Positions 26,924 to 36,375 of a stretch of 64,000 nucleotides of DNA are shown piece after piece. Position 1 is the stretch's first letter. Each line of letters begins with the position of its first letter. Below the pieces are notes generated by a model. That model had not been told where the DNA came from and searched no databases. It saw nothing but the letters and a program-made list of their open reading frames with translations. Both the position numbers and the translations under genes were made by a program. This DNA is from Ancylobacter novellus (GTDB taxonomy: Bacteria > Pseudomonadota > Alphaproteobacteria > Rhizobiales > Xanthobacteraceae), in the NCBI GenBank assembly GCA_003241485.1, contig QFQD01000030.1:1-64000 (forward strand), written 5' to 3'.

Positions 26924-28537
26924 ATGACGTTCCAGAAGGCCGAGGCCGCCGACTTCGCCGCACGCGCCGCTGACAACCAACAGCGCCTGCGATCGAGCCT
27001 CCGGCGGCGCTATGATTTCATCGTCTGCGGCGCCGGTTCCTCCGGCTCGGTGGTCGCGCGGCGCCTGGCGGAAAACCCGGCGGTGCAGGTTCTCCTCGTC
27101 GAGGCGGGCGGCGACGATGATGCCGAGAGTGTCCGAAACCCGTCCATGTGGCCGCTCAATCTCGGCAGCGAGCGAGACTGGGGCTTTCAGGCGACGCCGA
27201 ACCCGCACCTCGACGGCCGGGCGCTGTCCATGTCGATGGGCAAGGGCCTCGGCGGCGGCTCCAGCATCAATGTCATGGTCTGGGCGCGTGGCCACCGCAG
27301 CGATTGGGACTTCTTCGCACAGGAAAGCGGCGACGATTCCTGGGGCTATGATGCTGTGCTCGACACCTATCGCCAGATCGAAAACTGGCAGGGCACTCCC
27401 GATCCGCATTATCGTGGAACCTCGGGCCCGGTCTGGGTGCAGCCTGCCGAGGACCCCAGCCCCATCGCGCTCGCCATGCTCGATGCCGCGACCGAGATCG
27501 GCATCCCCCGTTACGACCATCCCAATGGCGCGATGATGGAGGGCGCCGGCGGCGCCGCGATTACCGACATGCTGGTCAAGGACGGCCGGCGCAATTCGCT
27601 CTTCCGCGCCTACGCCCACCCGTTCCTGGACCGGCCCAACCTTACGGTGCTGACGGGAACGATGGTCCGCCGGGTACTGTTCTTGGGCCGGCGCGCCGTC
27701 GGGATCGAGGTGCTGCGCAATGGCGAAATCTCCACCATTGGCGCCACCTCCGAGGTCATCCTTTCACTTGGCGCGATGCACACACCGAAGGTGCTGATGT
27801 ATTCGGGCCTTGGCGATCGCGCCGAGCTTGAGCGGTTCGGCATCCCTGTCGTGGAGCATCTGCACGGGGTCGGCGGCAATCTCCAGGACCACGTCGCGTT
27901 CTGCTGCATCTGGGGCACGCGCGAGCCGATCGCGCCACGCAACACCGGCAACGAGGCCAAGCTGTACTGGAAGACGAGGCCGGAGCTTGAATCGCCGGAC
28001 CTGCTGTTCTGCCAGGTGGAATTTCCGGTGCCGAGCGAGCGTACCGCTCAGCGCAGCGTTCCCGATCATGGCTGGACCATGTTCGCCGGACTTGCACGCC
28101 CCGCGAGCCGCGGACGGCTGCGCCTGACCGGATCCGATCCCTCGGCGGGCATCGAGATCGACGCCAACATGATGTCGGCGCCGGAGGACATGGAGGCAGC
28201 CATCGCCTGCGTTGAGCTCTGCCGCGAGCTTGGGAACGCACGGGCCTTTGGGCCTCTCGTGAGCGGTGAGGCCCTTCCGGGGCCGTTGAAGGGCGAAGCC
28301 ATGAAGCGGTTCATTCGCGAGTCCGCGGTCACCTATTGGCACCAGAGCTGCACCGCCAAGATGGGGCGCGATGCCATGTCGGTCGTGGACGGCACATTGA
28401 GGGTTTATGGCGTCGAAGGCCTGCGCGTGGCCGACGCCTCCATCATGCCACGCGTTACCACCGGCAACACGATGGCACCCTGCGCCATCATCGGCGAGCG
28501 CGCTGCACAGGCGATCCGTCAGACCCACCGGATGTGA
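26924..28537 (+). CDS. GMC-family FAD alcohol dehydrogenase
   Basis: Glucose-methanol-choline oxidoreductase of 537 residues. FAD-binding FIVCGAGSSGSVVARRLAE near the N terminus, GMC signature GKGLGGGSSINVMVWARGH, catalytic His in TYWHQSCTAKMG and the Asn-containing TTGNTMAP at the end. The frame opens at a TTG within the AT-rich repeats, but ATG 26924 has GGAGA 9 bp upstream and I prefer it. Members such as AlkJ oxidise alkanols, which suits the P450 next door: hydroxylation followed by alcohol oxidation (inference). Confidence 0.9.
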   Translation: MTFQKAEAADFAARAADNQQRLRSSLRRRYDFIVCGAGSSGSVVARRLAENPAVQVLLVEAGGDDDAESVRNPSMWPLNLGSERDWGFQATPNPHLDGRALSMSMGKGLGGGSSINVMVWARGHRSDWDFFAQESGDDSWGYDAVLDTYRQIENWQGTPDPHYRGTSGPVWVQPAEDPSPIALAMLDAATEIGIPRYDHPNGAMMEGAGGAAITDMLVKDGRRNSLFRAYAHPFLDRPNLTVLTGTMVRRVLFLGRRAVGIEVLRNGEISTIGATSEVILSLGAMHTPKVLMYSGLGDRAELERFGIPVVEHLHGVGGNLQDHVAFCCIWGTREPIAPRNTGNEAKLYWKTRPELESPDLLFCQVEFPVPSERTAQRSVPDHGWTMFAGLARPASRGRLRLTGSDPSAGIEIDANMMSAPEDMEAAIACVELCRELGNARAFGPLVSGEALPGPLKGEAMKRFIRESAVTYWHQSCTAKMGRDAMSVVDGTLRVYGVEGLRVADASIMPRVTTGNTMAPCAIIGERAAQAIRQTHRM

Positions 28538-28594
28538 GTTGTCCCGCCGGGGCGCCAGTTCGTGGCGCCTCGGCGATGCTGTGAGATCAATGCC

Positions 28595-29875
28595 ATGATG
28601 TATGACCCCGCTTCGCGTGAAAAGCTCGCCCATTCCGAGCCGTCCGGTGCTCTCGCAAGCCCGCTGCACGAACTAGACGTCGCGCAGCCGGAGCTTTTTC
28701 AAAGCGGCATGGCGTTCCGCTGCTTTGAACGGCTGCGGCGAGAGGCGCCGGTTCATTACTGCGCCGACGGTTTGTTCGGCTCCTACTGGTCGATCACCAA
28801 ACATAGCGACATCGAGGCGATCGAGCTCGATCCGCAGACCTTCTCGTCAGAGCACGGCAATGGCGGCATAACGATCACCTCGCGTCCTGACGATCCGCAG
28901 TTCCTTCCGTCCTTCATCGCCATGGACCCGCCCCGGCACGCGGCGCAGCGCAAGGTGGTCGCGCCGGCATTTTCCCCTGAGCGCCTGCAGCGCCTCGCGC
29001 AGCAGCTTCGCAACTGGTCAGCCGAGATTCTCAGCGAACTGCCCGTCGGCGAGCCGTTCGACTGGGTGGACAAGGTTTCCATCGAAATGACGGCGCGCAC
29101 GCTGGCATCGCTGCTCGGCTTCCCTCACGAGCGTTCGCGCGACTTGATCCGCTGGTCGAACGCGATGGTTTCGCTTCCCGGCAGCGCGGCTTTCCCCACG
29201 CTCGCCGACAAGCTCAAGGTGATGCAGGAGTGCTTCTCGGCTTTCGACGCGATCTGGGAGGATCGGCTGAAGGATCCGCAGGGGGACGACCTTCTCTCCA
29301 TGCTGGCCTCGGTTCCTGAAACACGCACCATGTCGCGCACCGAACTTCACGGAAACCTCGTGCTTCTGATCGTCGGCGGTAACGACACCAGCCGGAACGC
29401 GATCAGCGGCAGCGTCGTCGCGTTTGATCGCTTTCCGGAAGAACTTGATAAGCTGAAAGCCCGTCCCAGCCTGCTGACGGCCCTTACGCCCGAAGTCCTG
29501 CGCTGGCAGACCCCCGTCGCGCATATGCGCCGCACGGCCATGCGCGACGTGGTCTTCCGCGGCCAGCAAATCCGCAAGGGCGACAAGGTCATCCTTTGGT
29601 ACATCTCGGCCAACCGGGACGAGGACGTATTCGAGCGCGGTGACGATTTCAGGCTCGAGCGACCCAATGCACGGCGTCATCTTTCCTTCGGCGCGGGAAT
29701 TCACCGGTGCATCGGCGCGCGCGTGGCCGATCTGCAGATGAAGATCCTCTGGGAGGAGATTTTGAAGCGTGTCCCGCGCATCGACGTCGTCCGCCAGCCG
29801 GTCAGGACCGCGTCGACCTTCGTGCATGGCTTCACGGAACTGATGGTGATCTTCCCCGAGCGCCTTGCAGGCTGA
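28595..29875 (+). CDS. Cytochrome P450 (CYP153-like)
   Basis: A 426-residue soluble P450. Visible are FIAMDPPRHAAQRKVVAP, the I-helix LLIVGGNDTSRN, the ExxR of PEVLRW, and the heme loop HLSFGAGIHRCIGARVAD with the thiolate Cys at about residue 372. The I-helix and the heme-loop continuation (LQMKILWEEI) resemble CYP153 alkane/fatty-acid terminal hydroxylases, but family assignment needs a search. It follows the GMC gene by 57 bp. No ferredoxin or reductase gene is nearby, so electrons must come from elsewhere. A GTG at 28562 is an alternative start. Confidence 0.88.
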   Translation: MMYDPASREKLAHSEPSGALASPLHELDVAQPELFQSGMAFRCFERLRREAPVHYCADGLFGSYWSITKHSDIEAIELDPQTFSSEHGNGGITITSRPDDPQFLPSFIAMDPPRHAAQRKVVAPAFSPERLQRLAQQLRNWSAEILSELPVGEPFDWVDKVSIEMTARTLASLLGFPHERSRDLIRWSNAMVSLPGSAAFPTLADKLKVMQECFSAFDAIWEDRLKDPQGDDLLSMLASVPETRTMSRTELHGNLVLLIVGGNDTSRNAISGSVVAFDRFPEELDKLKARPSLLTALTPEVLRWQTPVAHMRRTAMRDVVFRGQQIRKGDKVILWYISANRDEDVFERGDDFRLERPNARRHLSFGAGIHRCIGARVADLQMKILWEEILKRVPRIDVVRQPVRTASTFVHGFTELMVIFPERLAG

Positions 29876-29962
29876 TCCTCGCGTCGGTCGAGATGCCGTG
29901 CACGTGGAAGGGGTAGACGAGCGCGGAAATTGCGCAGCGTTTTCAGGTCGCTAGGGAATTTA

Positions 29963-30052
<90 letters not shown>

Positions 30053-30170
30053 GCGCGCGAGGCGCAAATGGGCTGCGCCTTGGAGTGGGGCGCTCAATAG
30101 CCGAGGCTGCGCGCATGCGCAAGGGAGGAGGAGGCGCGCTTGCACGCTTCCTCCCCAACATGCCCGCTCC

Positions 30171-30195
30171 GGCGCGGATAGCCCCTATCCGCGCC
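30171..30195 (-). terminator. Terminator-like hairpin after the CsbD-like gene
   Basis: Perfect 11-bp stem GGCGCGGATAG / CTATCCGCGCC with a 3-nt loop, 6 bp beyond the stop of the minus-strand CsbD-like gene. There is no U-run, so it may slow decay rather than terminate. Confidence 0.5.
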
Positions 30196-30201
30196 GCGCT
30201 G

Positions 30202-30531
30202 TCAGCGGCGGTTGCGGCTGCCGCTGAGGAACCACGCCACCGCCGCCCCGGCGAGGCCGGCGGCCAAGACCACCGCGAGCGGGTGCGCCGTGGTCTGGCG
30301 CGAGAGCGCGCGCACGCCGCGCTCATAAAGCTCGTGGCCGGTCTCATAGGCATCGTCGGCGAGATGCACGGCGCGGCCGCGCGCCTGGCCGAGCGCCCGC
30401 GAACCGAGCGTGAGCGCCTCATCATACGCGCCTTCGGCACGCAGCGCCGCCTCGTGGCCGGCGCCGTCCGCGACCTTGCGCAGCTTGCCGCCGAAATGGC
30501 GCGCCGCGCCTGTGATGCGTTCCGTGTCCAT
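30202..30531 (-). CDS. CsbD-like N terminus with C-terminal membrane anchor, small stress-type protein
   Basis: A 109-residue protein. The first about 30 residues (MDTERITGAARHFGGKLRK) resemble CsbD proteins. The middle is Ala-rich and helical, and the end (AHPLAVVLAAGLAGAAVAWF then SGSRNRR) is a membrane helix with a positively charged tail as in DUF883/ElaB ribosome-associated or stress proteins. Upstream in-frame starts exist, but ATG 30531 begins the conserved start. Function unknown; general stress or envelope protection is likely from the family. Confidence 0.7.
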   Translation of the reverse strand: MDTERITGAARHFGGKLRKVADGAGHEAALRAEGAYDEALTLGSRALGQARGRAVHLADDAYETGHELYERGVRALSRQTTAHPLAVVLAAGLAGAAVAWFLSGSRNRR

Positions 30532-30644
30532 GATGTACCCTCTCACGCTGTCTGCCGCCCGGATGGCGGCGCCTTCACGCCATCAACGCGGTGGCGCGCT
30601 TAAGGTTCACTGCCGGCGAGGCGCGCGAAATCCGGGCGCTTTCC

Positions 30645-30673
30645 TTGACAGGCGGGGTCCCGGCGGCTAAGAG
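30645..30673 (+). promoter_or_regulatory. Candidate sigma-70 promoter for rplU-rpmA
   Basis: A perfect TTGACA at 30645-30650 is followed after 17 bp by TAAGAG, about 110 bp before the L21 start. The -35 is strong and the -10 weak, as is usual in alphaproteobacteria. Confidence 0.45.
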
Positions 30674-30785
30674 CGCCGCATGCGCGTGGTGGGTCAATGT
30701 ATCCTCACGCATCCCGCAACCGACCGGAAGAAGCCGACCCCATGCCGAAAGGCGCGGAGGCCGGGCTCGAACGAAAGGACATAAC

Positions 30786-31091
30786 ATGTTCGCGGTCATC
30801 AAGACGGGTGGCAAGCAGTACCGCGTTGCCCCCGACCAGCTCGTCACCGTCGGCAAGATCGACGCCGAGGCCGGGTCGTCCGTGACCCTGCCGGTGCTCA
30901 TGCTCGGCGGCGACAGCCCGAAGGTTGGCGCTCCCCTCGTGGACGGCGCTTCCGTCACCATCGAGGTGGTCAAGCACACCCGCGGCGCCAAGATCATTGC
31001 GTTCAAGAAGCGTCGTCGTCAGAATTCCCGCCGCAAGATCGGTCATCGCCAGGACTTCACCGTCGTGCGCGTCACCTCGATCGCCGGCTGA
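30786..31091 (+). CDS. rplU: 50S ribosomal protein L21
   Basis: A 101-residue protein with the L21 pattern: MFAVIKTGGKQYRVAPDQ, central VVKHTRGAKIIAFKKRRR, ending GHRQDFTVVRVTSI. It binds 23S rRNA in the large subunit. First gene of the rplU-rpmA pair conserved across bacteria. The ATG at 30786 follows a GAAAGGA at the expected distance. Confidence 0.98.
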   Translation: MFAVIKTGGKQYRVAPDQLVTVGKIDAEAGSSVTLPVLMLGGDSPKVGAPLVDGASVTIEVVKHTRGAKIIAFKKRRRQNSRRKIGHRQDFTVVRVTSIAG

Positions 31092-31121
31092 GACCGCCAG
31101 TAGAGAAGAAGGAGAGCAACA

Positions 31122-31391
31122 ATGGCTCATAAAAAGGCAGGCGGTTCCTCCCGCAACGGTCGCGATTCGGCTGGTCGTCGTCTCGGCGTGAAGAAGTTCG
31201 GCAGCGAAGCCGTCATCGCCGGCAACATCATTGTGCGTCAGCGCGGTACGACCTGGCATCCCGGCACCAATGTCGGCATGGGCAAGGACCATACCCTGTT
31301 TGCGCTTATTGATGGACGTGTCGAATTCCGCGCTAAAGCCAATTCGCGAACCTACGTAAGCGTCATTCCGGCCGCCGAGGCCGCCGAATAA
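31122..31391 (+). CDS. rpmA: 50S ribosomal protein L27
   Basis: An 89-residue L27 starting [20 protein letters not shown], whose N-terminal tail reaches the peptidyl-transferase centre, followed by [15 protein letters not shown]. Preceded by AGAAGGAGAG 7-10 bp before the ATG. 30 bp after rplU. Confidence 0.98.
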   Translation: MAHKKAGGSSRNGRDSAGRRLGVKKFGSEAVIAGNIIVRQRGTTWHPGTNVGMGKDHTLFALIDGRVEFRAKANSRTYVSVIPAAEAAE

Positions 31392-31392
31392 T

Positions 31393-31450
31393 ACCGGTGA
31401 GATTTCCAGAAATCCCACCGGTCTCGCCCGACCGGTAGGATTTCCAGGAA
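31393..31450. repeat. Imperfect 20-bp direct repeat after rpmA
   Basis: ACCGGTGAGATTTCCAGAAA (31393-31412) and ACCGGTAGGATTTCCAGGAA (31431-31450) match at 17 of 20 positions, and a third ACCGGT lies between them on the opposite phase. It sits between L27 and a terminator-like hairpin; it may be a decayed terminator or a protein or RNA site. Confidence 0.5.
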
Positions 31451-31481
31451 CGTCCTTCGAGGACATCCCGGGTACCCGACA

Positions 31482-31506
31482 GGGGAGGCGAGGAGACCGC
31501 CTCCCC
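31482..31506 (+). terminator. Hairpin after rplU-rpmA
   Basis: GGGGAGGCG / CGCCTCCCC stem of 9 bp with a 7-nt loop, followed by TTCGTCGTTC. GC-rich and stable, with a poor U-run; it separates the ribosomal pair from the GNAT gene. Confidence 0.55.
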
Positions 31507-31537
31507 TTCGTCGTTCAGGCCCCCAGGAGACCTCGTC

Positions 31538-32206
31538 ATGACACTCGCCGAAGCCGCTGACGGCTCCCCCCTCGTCGAGAGCAGTACCCCCGTCCTCGAA
31601 ACCGGCCGCCTGCTGCTGCGCGGTCCGCGGATCGAGGACATGGCGTGGATCGCCGAACTCGCCGACAACCGCAAGGTTGCGGAGATGACGGCGAACATTC
31701 CCCATCCCTATGGCATGGCGGACGCCGCCGCTTTCGTCGCCAACTTGCCCGGTGGCCGCGAGGCCGCCACCTACGCGATCTTCCTCAAGAACGAGGCGGC
31801 GCTGCGGGGCGAGGAGGCGTCGACGTTCGGCCCGCCGATCCCGGTTGGCATGTGCGGGTTCAACCGCCGCGACGACGACGTGCCGGAGATCGGCTACTGG
31901 CTTGGCGAACCCTATTGGGATCGCGGCATCGCCACCGAAGCGGTGCGGGCGCTGATCGACCACGCCTTTGGCGACCGCGGGCTGACGGCGCTCAACGCCT
32001 CGGCGCGGGTGGTCAATCCGGATTCGCGGCGCGTGCTGGAGAAGTGCGGCTTCCAGTGGACCGGCGTCGGCCTGACGCGGGTGCGCGCGCTCGGCGCTTC
32101 GGTGCCGGTCGACCGCTTCCGGCTGGAGCGCCGGCTGTGGAGTTCGCTGCGGGCCTGGGGCGCCTCGGCGCATCCCACCCGGCACGACATCGACACGCGG
32201 CATTGA
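31538..32206 (+). CDS. GNAT family N-acetyltransferase (RimJ/RimL type)
   Basis: A 222-residue GNAT protein: LETGRLLLRGPRIEDMAWIA at the start, EIGYWLGEPYWDRGIATEAV with the acetyl-CoA-binding helix, and ALNASARVVNPDSRRVLEKCGF at the end, typical of RimJ/RimL-like acyltransferases. Probably acetylates a protein N terminus or small amine. AGGAGA is 8 bp before the ATG. A GNAT gene in this position between rpmA and obgE is common in Hyphomicrobiales. Confidence 0.88.
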   Translation: MTLAEAADGSPLVESSTPVLETGRLLLRGPRIEDMAWIAELADNRKVAEMTANIPHPYGMADAAAFVANLPGGREAATYAIFLKNEAALRGEEASTFGPPIPVGMCGFNRRDDDVPEIGYWLGEPYWDRGIATEAVRALIDHAFGDRGLTALNASARVVNPDSRRVLEKCGFQWTGVGLTRVRALGASVPVDRFRLERRLWSSLRAWGASAHPTRHDIDTRH

Positions 32207-32228
32207 GCGCGTGATTTTGCTATGCTGA

Positions 32229-33335
<1,107 letters not shown>

Positions 33336-33440
33336 GCGCCTCGCTGCGCGGGACCCCTCCGCGCCTTGAAAAACCCCGCGCCCGCCGGCGCAAATCGGCG
33401 TATGACGCGGTGACCCCTCACCAGCCGTGAAGCGCCGCCG

Positions 33441-34613
33441 ATGAACCGCCCCGCCTCGCCCGTTTCCACCGCCGCCCCTGCGAACGGCGCCGGCCTGCCG
33501 CAGCTCGCCGCCTTCCGCCGCATCGTGGTGAAGGTCGGCTCGGCGCTTCTGGTCGATTCCGCGCGCGGGGCGCTGCGTCATGCCTGGCTCGCCGCGCTGG
33601 CGGAGGACGTGGCCCACCTGCACCGCGAGGGCAAGGAGGTGCTGGTGGTCTCCTCCGGCGCCATCGCGCTCGGGCGCAACGTGCTCAAACTTCCCCGCCG
33701 GCCGCTGAAGCTGGAAGAGAGCCAGGCTGCCGCCGCCGTCGGGCAGATCGCGCTGGCGCGGGCCTGGTCGGAGGCCCTCGCCCATGAGGGCGTCACCGCC
33801 GGGCAGATCCTCATTACGCTCGGCGACACCGAGGAGCGCCGCCGCTACCTCAATGCGCGCTCGACGCTGGCCAAGCTGCTCGACCTCAAGGTCGTTCCCG
33901 TCATCAACGAGAACGACACCGTTGCCACGTCCGAAATCCGCTATGGCGACAATGACCGCCTTGCCGCCCGCGTCGCCGGCATGGCGAGCGCGGACCTTCT
34001 CGTGCTGCTTTCCGACATTGACGGGCTCTACACCGCCCCGCCCAATGACGATCCCAACGCCGCCTTCATCCCGCTGGTGCCGCGCATTTCGGCGGAGATC
34101 GAGGCGATGGCCGGCGGGGCGGGCACCGAATTGTCGCGCGGCGGCATGAAGACCAAGATCGAGGCCGGCAAGATCGCCACCACGGCGGGCGCGCACATGG
34201 TGATCGCCTCCGGCAAGGTGAAGAACCCGCTGCGCGCCATTCAGGACGGCGCGCGCTGCACCTGGTTCCTGGCGCCGGCCAACCCCGTCGCCTCGCGCAA
34301 GCGCTGGATCGCCGGCTCGCTGGAGCCGCGCGGCGTGCTGCATCTGGATGCGGGCGCGGTGGCGGCGCTGCGCCGCGGCTCCTCGCTGCTGCCGGCGGGG
34401 GTGAAGCGGGTGGAGGGCGAGTTCCAGCGTGGCGACGCCGTGCTGCTGCGCGGCCCGGACGGCGCCGAGATCGGCCGCGGCCTCGTGGCCTATGACCACG
34501 ATTATGCCGAGCGCATCAAGGGCAGGTCGTCCGACGAGATCGCCGAGATCATCGGCTTCGAGGGCCGCGCCGCCATGGTGCACCGGGATGATCTGGTGCT
34601 CGGCGGCGCCTGA
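33441..34613 (+). CDS. proB: Glutamate 5-kinase
   Basis: First enzyme of proline synthesis, phosphorylating glutamate. A 390-residue protein with an amino-acid kinase domain ([38 protein letters not shown] segment, [10 protein letters not shown]) and a C-terminal PUA domain ([17 protein letters not shown]). A proA gene would often follow, but here 406 bp of non-coding DNA and an ABC transporter come next. Confidence 0.97.
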   Translation: MNRPASPVSTAAPANGAGLPQLAAFRRIVVKVGSALLVDSARGALRHAWLAALAEDVAHLHREGKEVLVVSSGAIALGRNVLKLPRRPLKLEESQAAAAVGQIALARAWSEALAHEGVTAGQILITLGDTEERRRYLNARSTLAKLLDLKVVPVINENDTVATSEIRYGDNDRLAARVAGMASADLLVLLSDIDGLYTAPPNDDPNAAFIPLVPRISAEIEAMAGGAGTELSRGGMKTKIEAGKIATTAGAHMVIASGKVKNPLRAIQDGARCTWFLAPANPVASRKRWIAGSLEPRGVLHLDAGAVAALRRGSSLLPAGVKRVEGEFQRGDAVLLRGPDGAEIGRGLVAYDHDYAERIKGRSSDEIAEIIGFEGRAAMVHRDDLVLGGA

Positions 34614-35019
34614 GGGCGCGAGCCAGCCCATCTGCCGCCGTCACTCGCGGCTCGTTCATCGCCGCCATCCGCCCCATCGTGACGCGCCAGGGGCGCCCAG
34701 GGCCGATTCACATCGCTTGCGCATGCGCCCCAAACGAAAGCCGCGCGCTTTCGGGCCGGCGCCCATGCGCGCGCGATGTGCTTGCTGCATTGCGGGGCAG
34801 GGTGATGAAAACCGCGCCATAAATGGTAGGGAAGGCAACACCAGTGCGCCGGATTGAACTGCCGTCGCAGGGTGTTGGGCGTTTCGTGTCGCCTTTGTGC
34901 AAACTGTCCGTCGCTTATGTGCAGCGCACCCGCCGCTGGCACGCTTCGTGCTGAACATCTCCCGGTCCGGTCGCCCGTAGTTCGAACCGCCGGGGCGGCC
35001 ATGTCGAGGGAAATGTGAC
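34614..35019. other. 406-bp intergenic region before the Pot operon
   Basis: No credible gene. It contains one perfect 7-bp hairpin (CGAAAGC-5 nt-GCTTTCG, 34735-34753) and must hold the promoter of the binding-protein gene. The last part has a purine-rich GTCGAGGG about 9 bp before the GTG start at 35020. Nothing else stands out. Confidence 0.5.
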
Positions 35020-36195
35020 GTGACGAAGAAGCCCGACGCTCCCAACTCGTCCATCGAAACGCTGCTCGCCGCGCGCAGCTTCACGCGCCGCGTGCTGTTC
35101 AAAGGCGCGCTCGCCGCGGGCACCATGGCCGCGGCCGGCCCCTATCTCGTGCGCGATGCCTTCTCCTCTTCCGGCGAACTCAGCCTGTTGAACTGGGACG
35201 ACGAACTGCCGGCCCCGGTCATCCCGAATTTCGAGAAGAAGACCGGCATCAAGGTGAAGACCACCCCGTTCTCGCAGAACGAGGAGCAGATCAACAAGCT
35301 GCAGGCGACGGATGGCGAGGGCTTCGACCTGTGCGCCCCCACGCGCGACCGCGCGCCGCAGTTCAAGGAACTGGGCGTGCTGGCGCCCTACGACACCTCC
35401 AAGCTGAAGCTCGACAATCTGCTGCCCTCCATGCTGGAAGCCTCCACCAGCGTGTGGACCTGGGACGGCAAGCTCTACCATGTGCCCCATTGCTGGGGCT
35501 CGGAAGCCATCTCCTGGCGCACCGACCTCGCCCCCGGCCTGACCTATGACAAGCTGAGCTACGGCACGCTCTGGGCGCCCGAGTTCAAGGGCAAGATGCA
35601 GGGCCGTCCGCACTCGCTGCTGCTCGGCATCGGCCTGTGGTGGGACAAGACCGGCAAGCTCCCGTCCAACCGCATGCTCGATGCGTTCAAGGACGAGGAG
35701 ACGATGAAGAAGATCTACGATCAGATTCTCGCCTTCGCCATCGAGAACAAGGCGCAGGTCAAGCAGTTCTGGGATTCGGCCGACAACACCAAGTCCGGCT
35801 TCATGGAAAATGGCTGCGTCATCGGCCAGACCTGGGACGGCCCGCCGCTCTCGCTGAAGAAGCAGGGCAAGCCCGTCACCTATATGGCGCCGCAGGAAGG
35901 CGCGATCTCCTGGCTCGACGGCTGGGCGCTGACCAAGGGCGCCAAGAACATCCCGCAGGCCTACGAGTTCCTCAACTACATCCACACCCCGGAAGCCTCC
36001 GCGCTGGTGGCCGACGGTTCGGGCTACAATCCGGTGGTGAAGGGCGCGGATGCCTTCCTGTCCGAGGTCGCCAAGAAGAACTTCGCCGAGGCCTATCCCG
36101 GCAATGCGCTCGACAATCTGTGGCCCCGCCCGCCGGAGCCGTCGTGGTACGCCGAGCTGCGCACCCAGTACGCCGAGAAGTTCAAGGCGGCGTGA
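35020..36195 (+). CDS. ABC transporter binding protein, spermidine/putrescine (PotD) type
   Basis: Periplasmic solute-binding protein of 391 residues starting with GTG. The N terminus has an arginine-pair export signal (FTRRVLFKGALAAGTMAAAG). The mature part starts LSLLNWDDELPAPVIPNFEK and ends in a region with YNPVVKGADAFLSE. The PotD-like fold binds polyamines or related cations; the ligand is not fixed by sequence. First of a four-gene importer operon that is fully intact, unlike the one at 12-16 kb. Confidence 0.9.
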   Translation: MTKKPDAPNSSIETLLAARSFTRRVLFKGALAAGTMAAAGPYLVRDAFSSSGELSLLNWDDELPAPVIPNFEKKTGIKVKTTPFSQNEEQINKLQATDGEGFDLCAPTRDRAPQFKELGVLAPYDTSKLKLDNLLPSMLEASTSVWTWDGKLYHVPHCWGSEAISWRTDLAPGLTYDKLSYGTLWAPEFKGKMQGRPHSLLLGIGLWWDKTGKLPSNRMLDAFKDEETMKKIYDQILAFAIENKAQVKQFWDSADNTKSGFMENGCVIGQTWDGPPLSLKKQGKPVTYMAPQEGAISWLDGWALTKGAKNIPQAYEFLNYIHTPEASALVADGSGYNPVVKGADAFLSEVAKKNFAEAYPGNALDNLWPRPPEPSWYAELRTQYAEKFKAA

Positions 36196-36230
36196 GAAGA
36201 AGAGGTGGCGCCCGCGCCATCTCCACCTCC

Positions 36231-36322
36231 CGTCATCCCGGACGCGCCCTAGGCGCGATCCGGGATCGCCATCGCAATGGAGTGCGATCCCGGTGCGCCG
36301 CCGCGCGGCGTCCGGGATGACG
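36231..36322. repeat. REP-like palindromic element
   Basis: Ends CGTCATCCCGGACGC (36231-36245) and GCGTCCGGGATGACG (36308-36322) are an exact 15-bp inverted repeat, and shorter copies of GATCCCGG/CCGGGATC lie between. This CGTCATCCCGGAC head is characteristic of extragenic palindromes in Hyphomicrobiales. It sits between the binding-protein and ATPase genes and may lower expression of the downstream genes relative to the binding protein. Confidence 0.75.
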
Positions 36323-36375
36323 ATAAGCGAAGGCCGGCCGTTCCCTTAGCCGGCTTCTGTTCAGTTGGAGTATTC

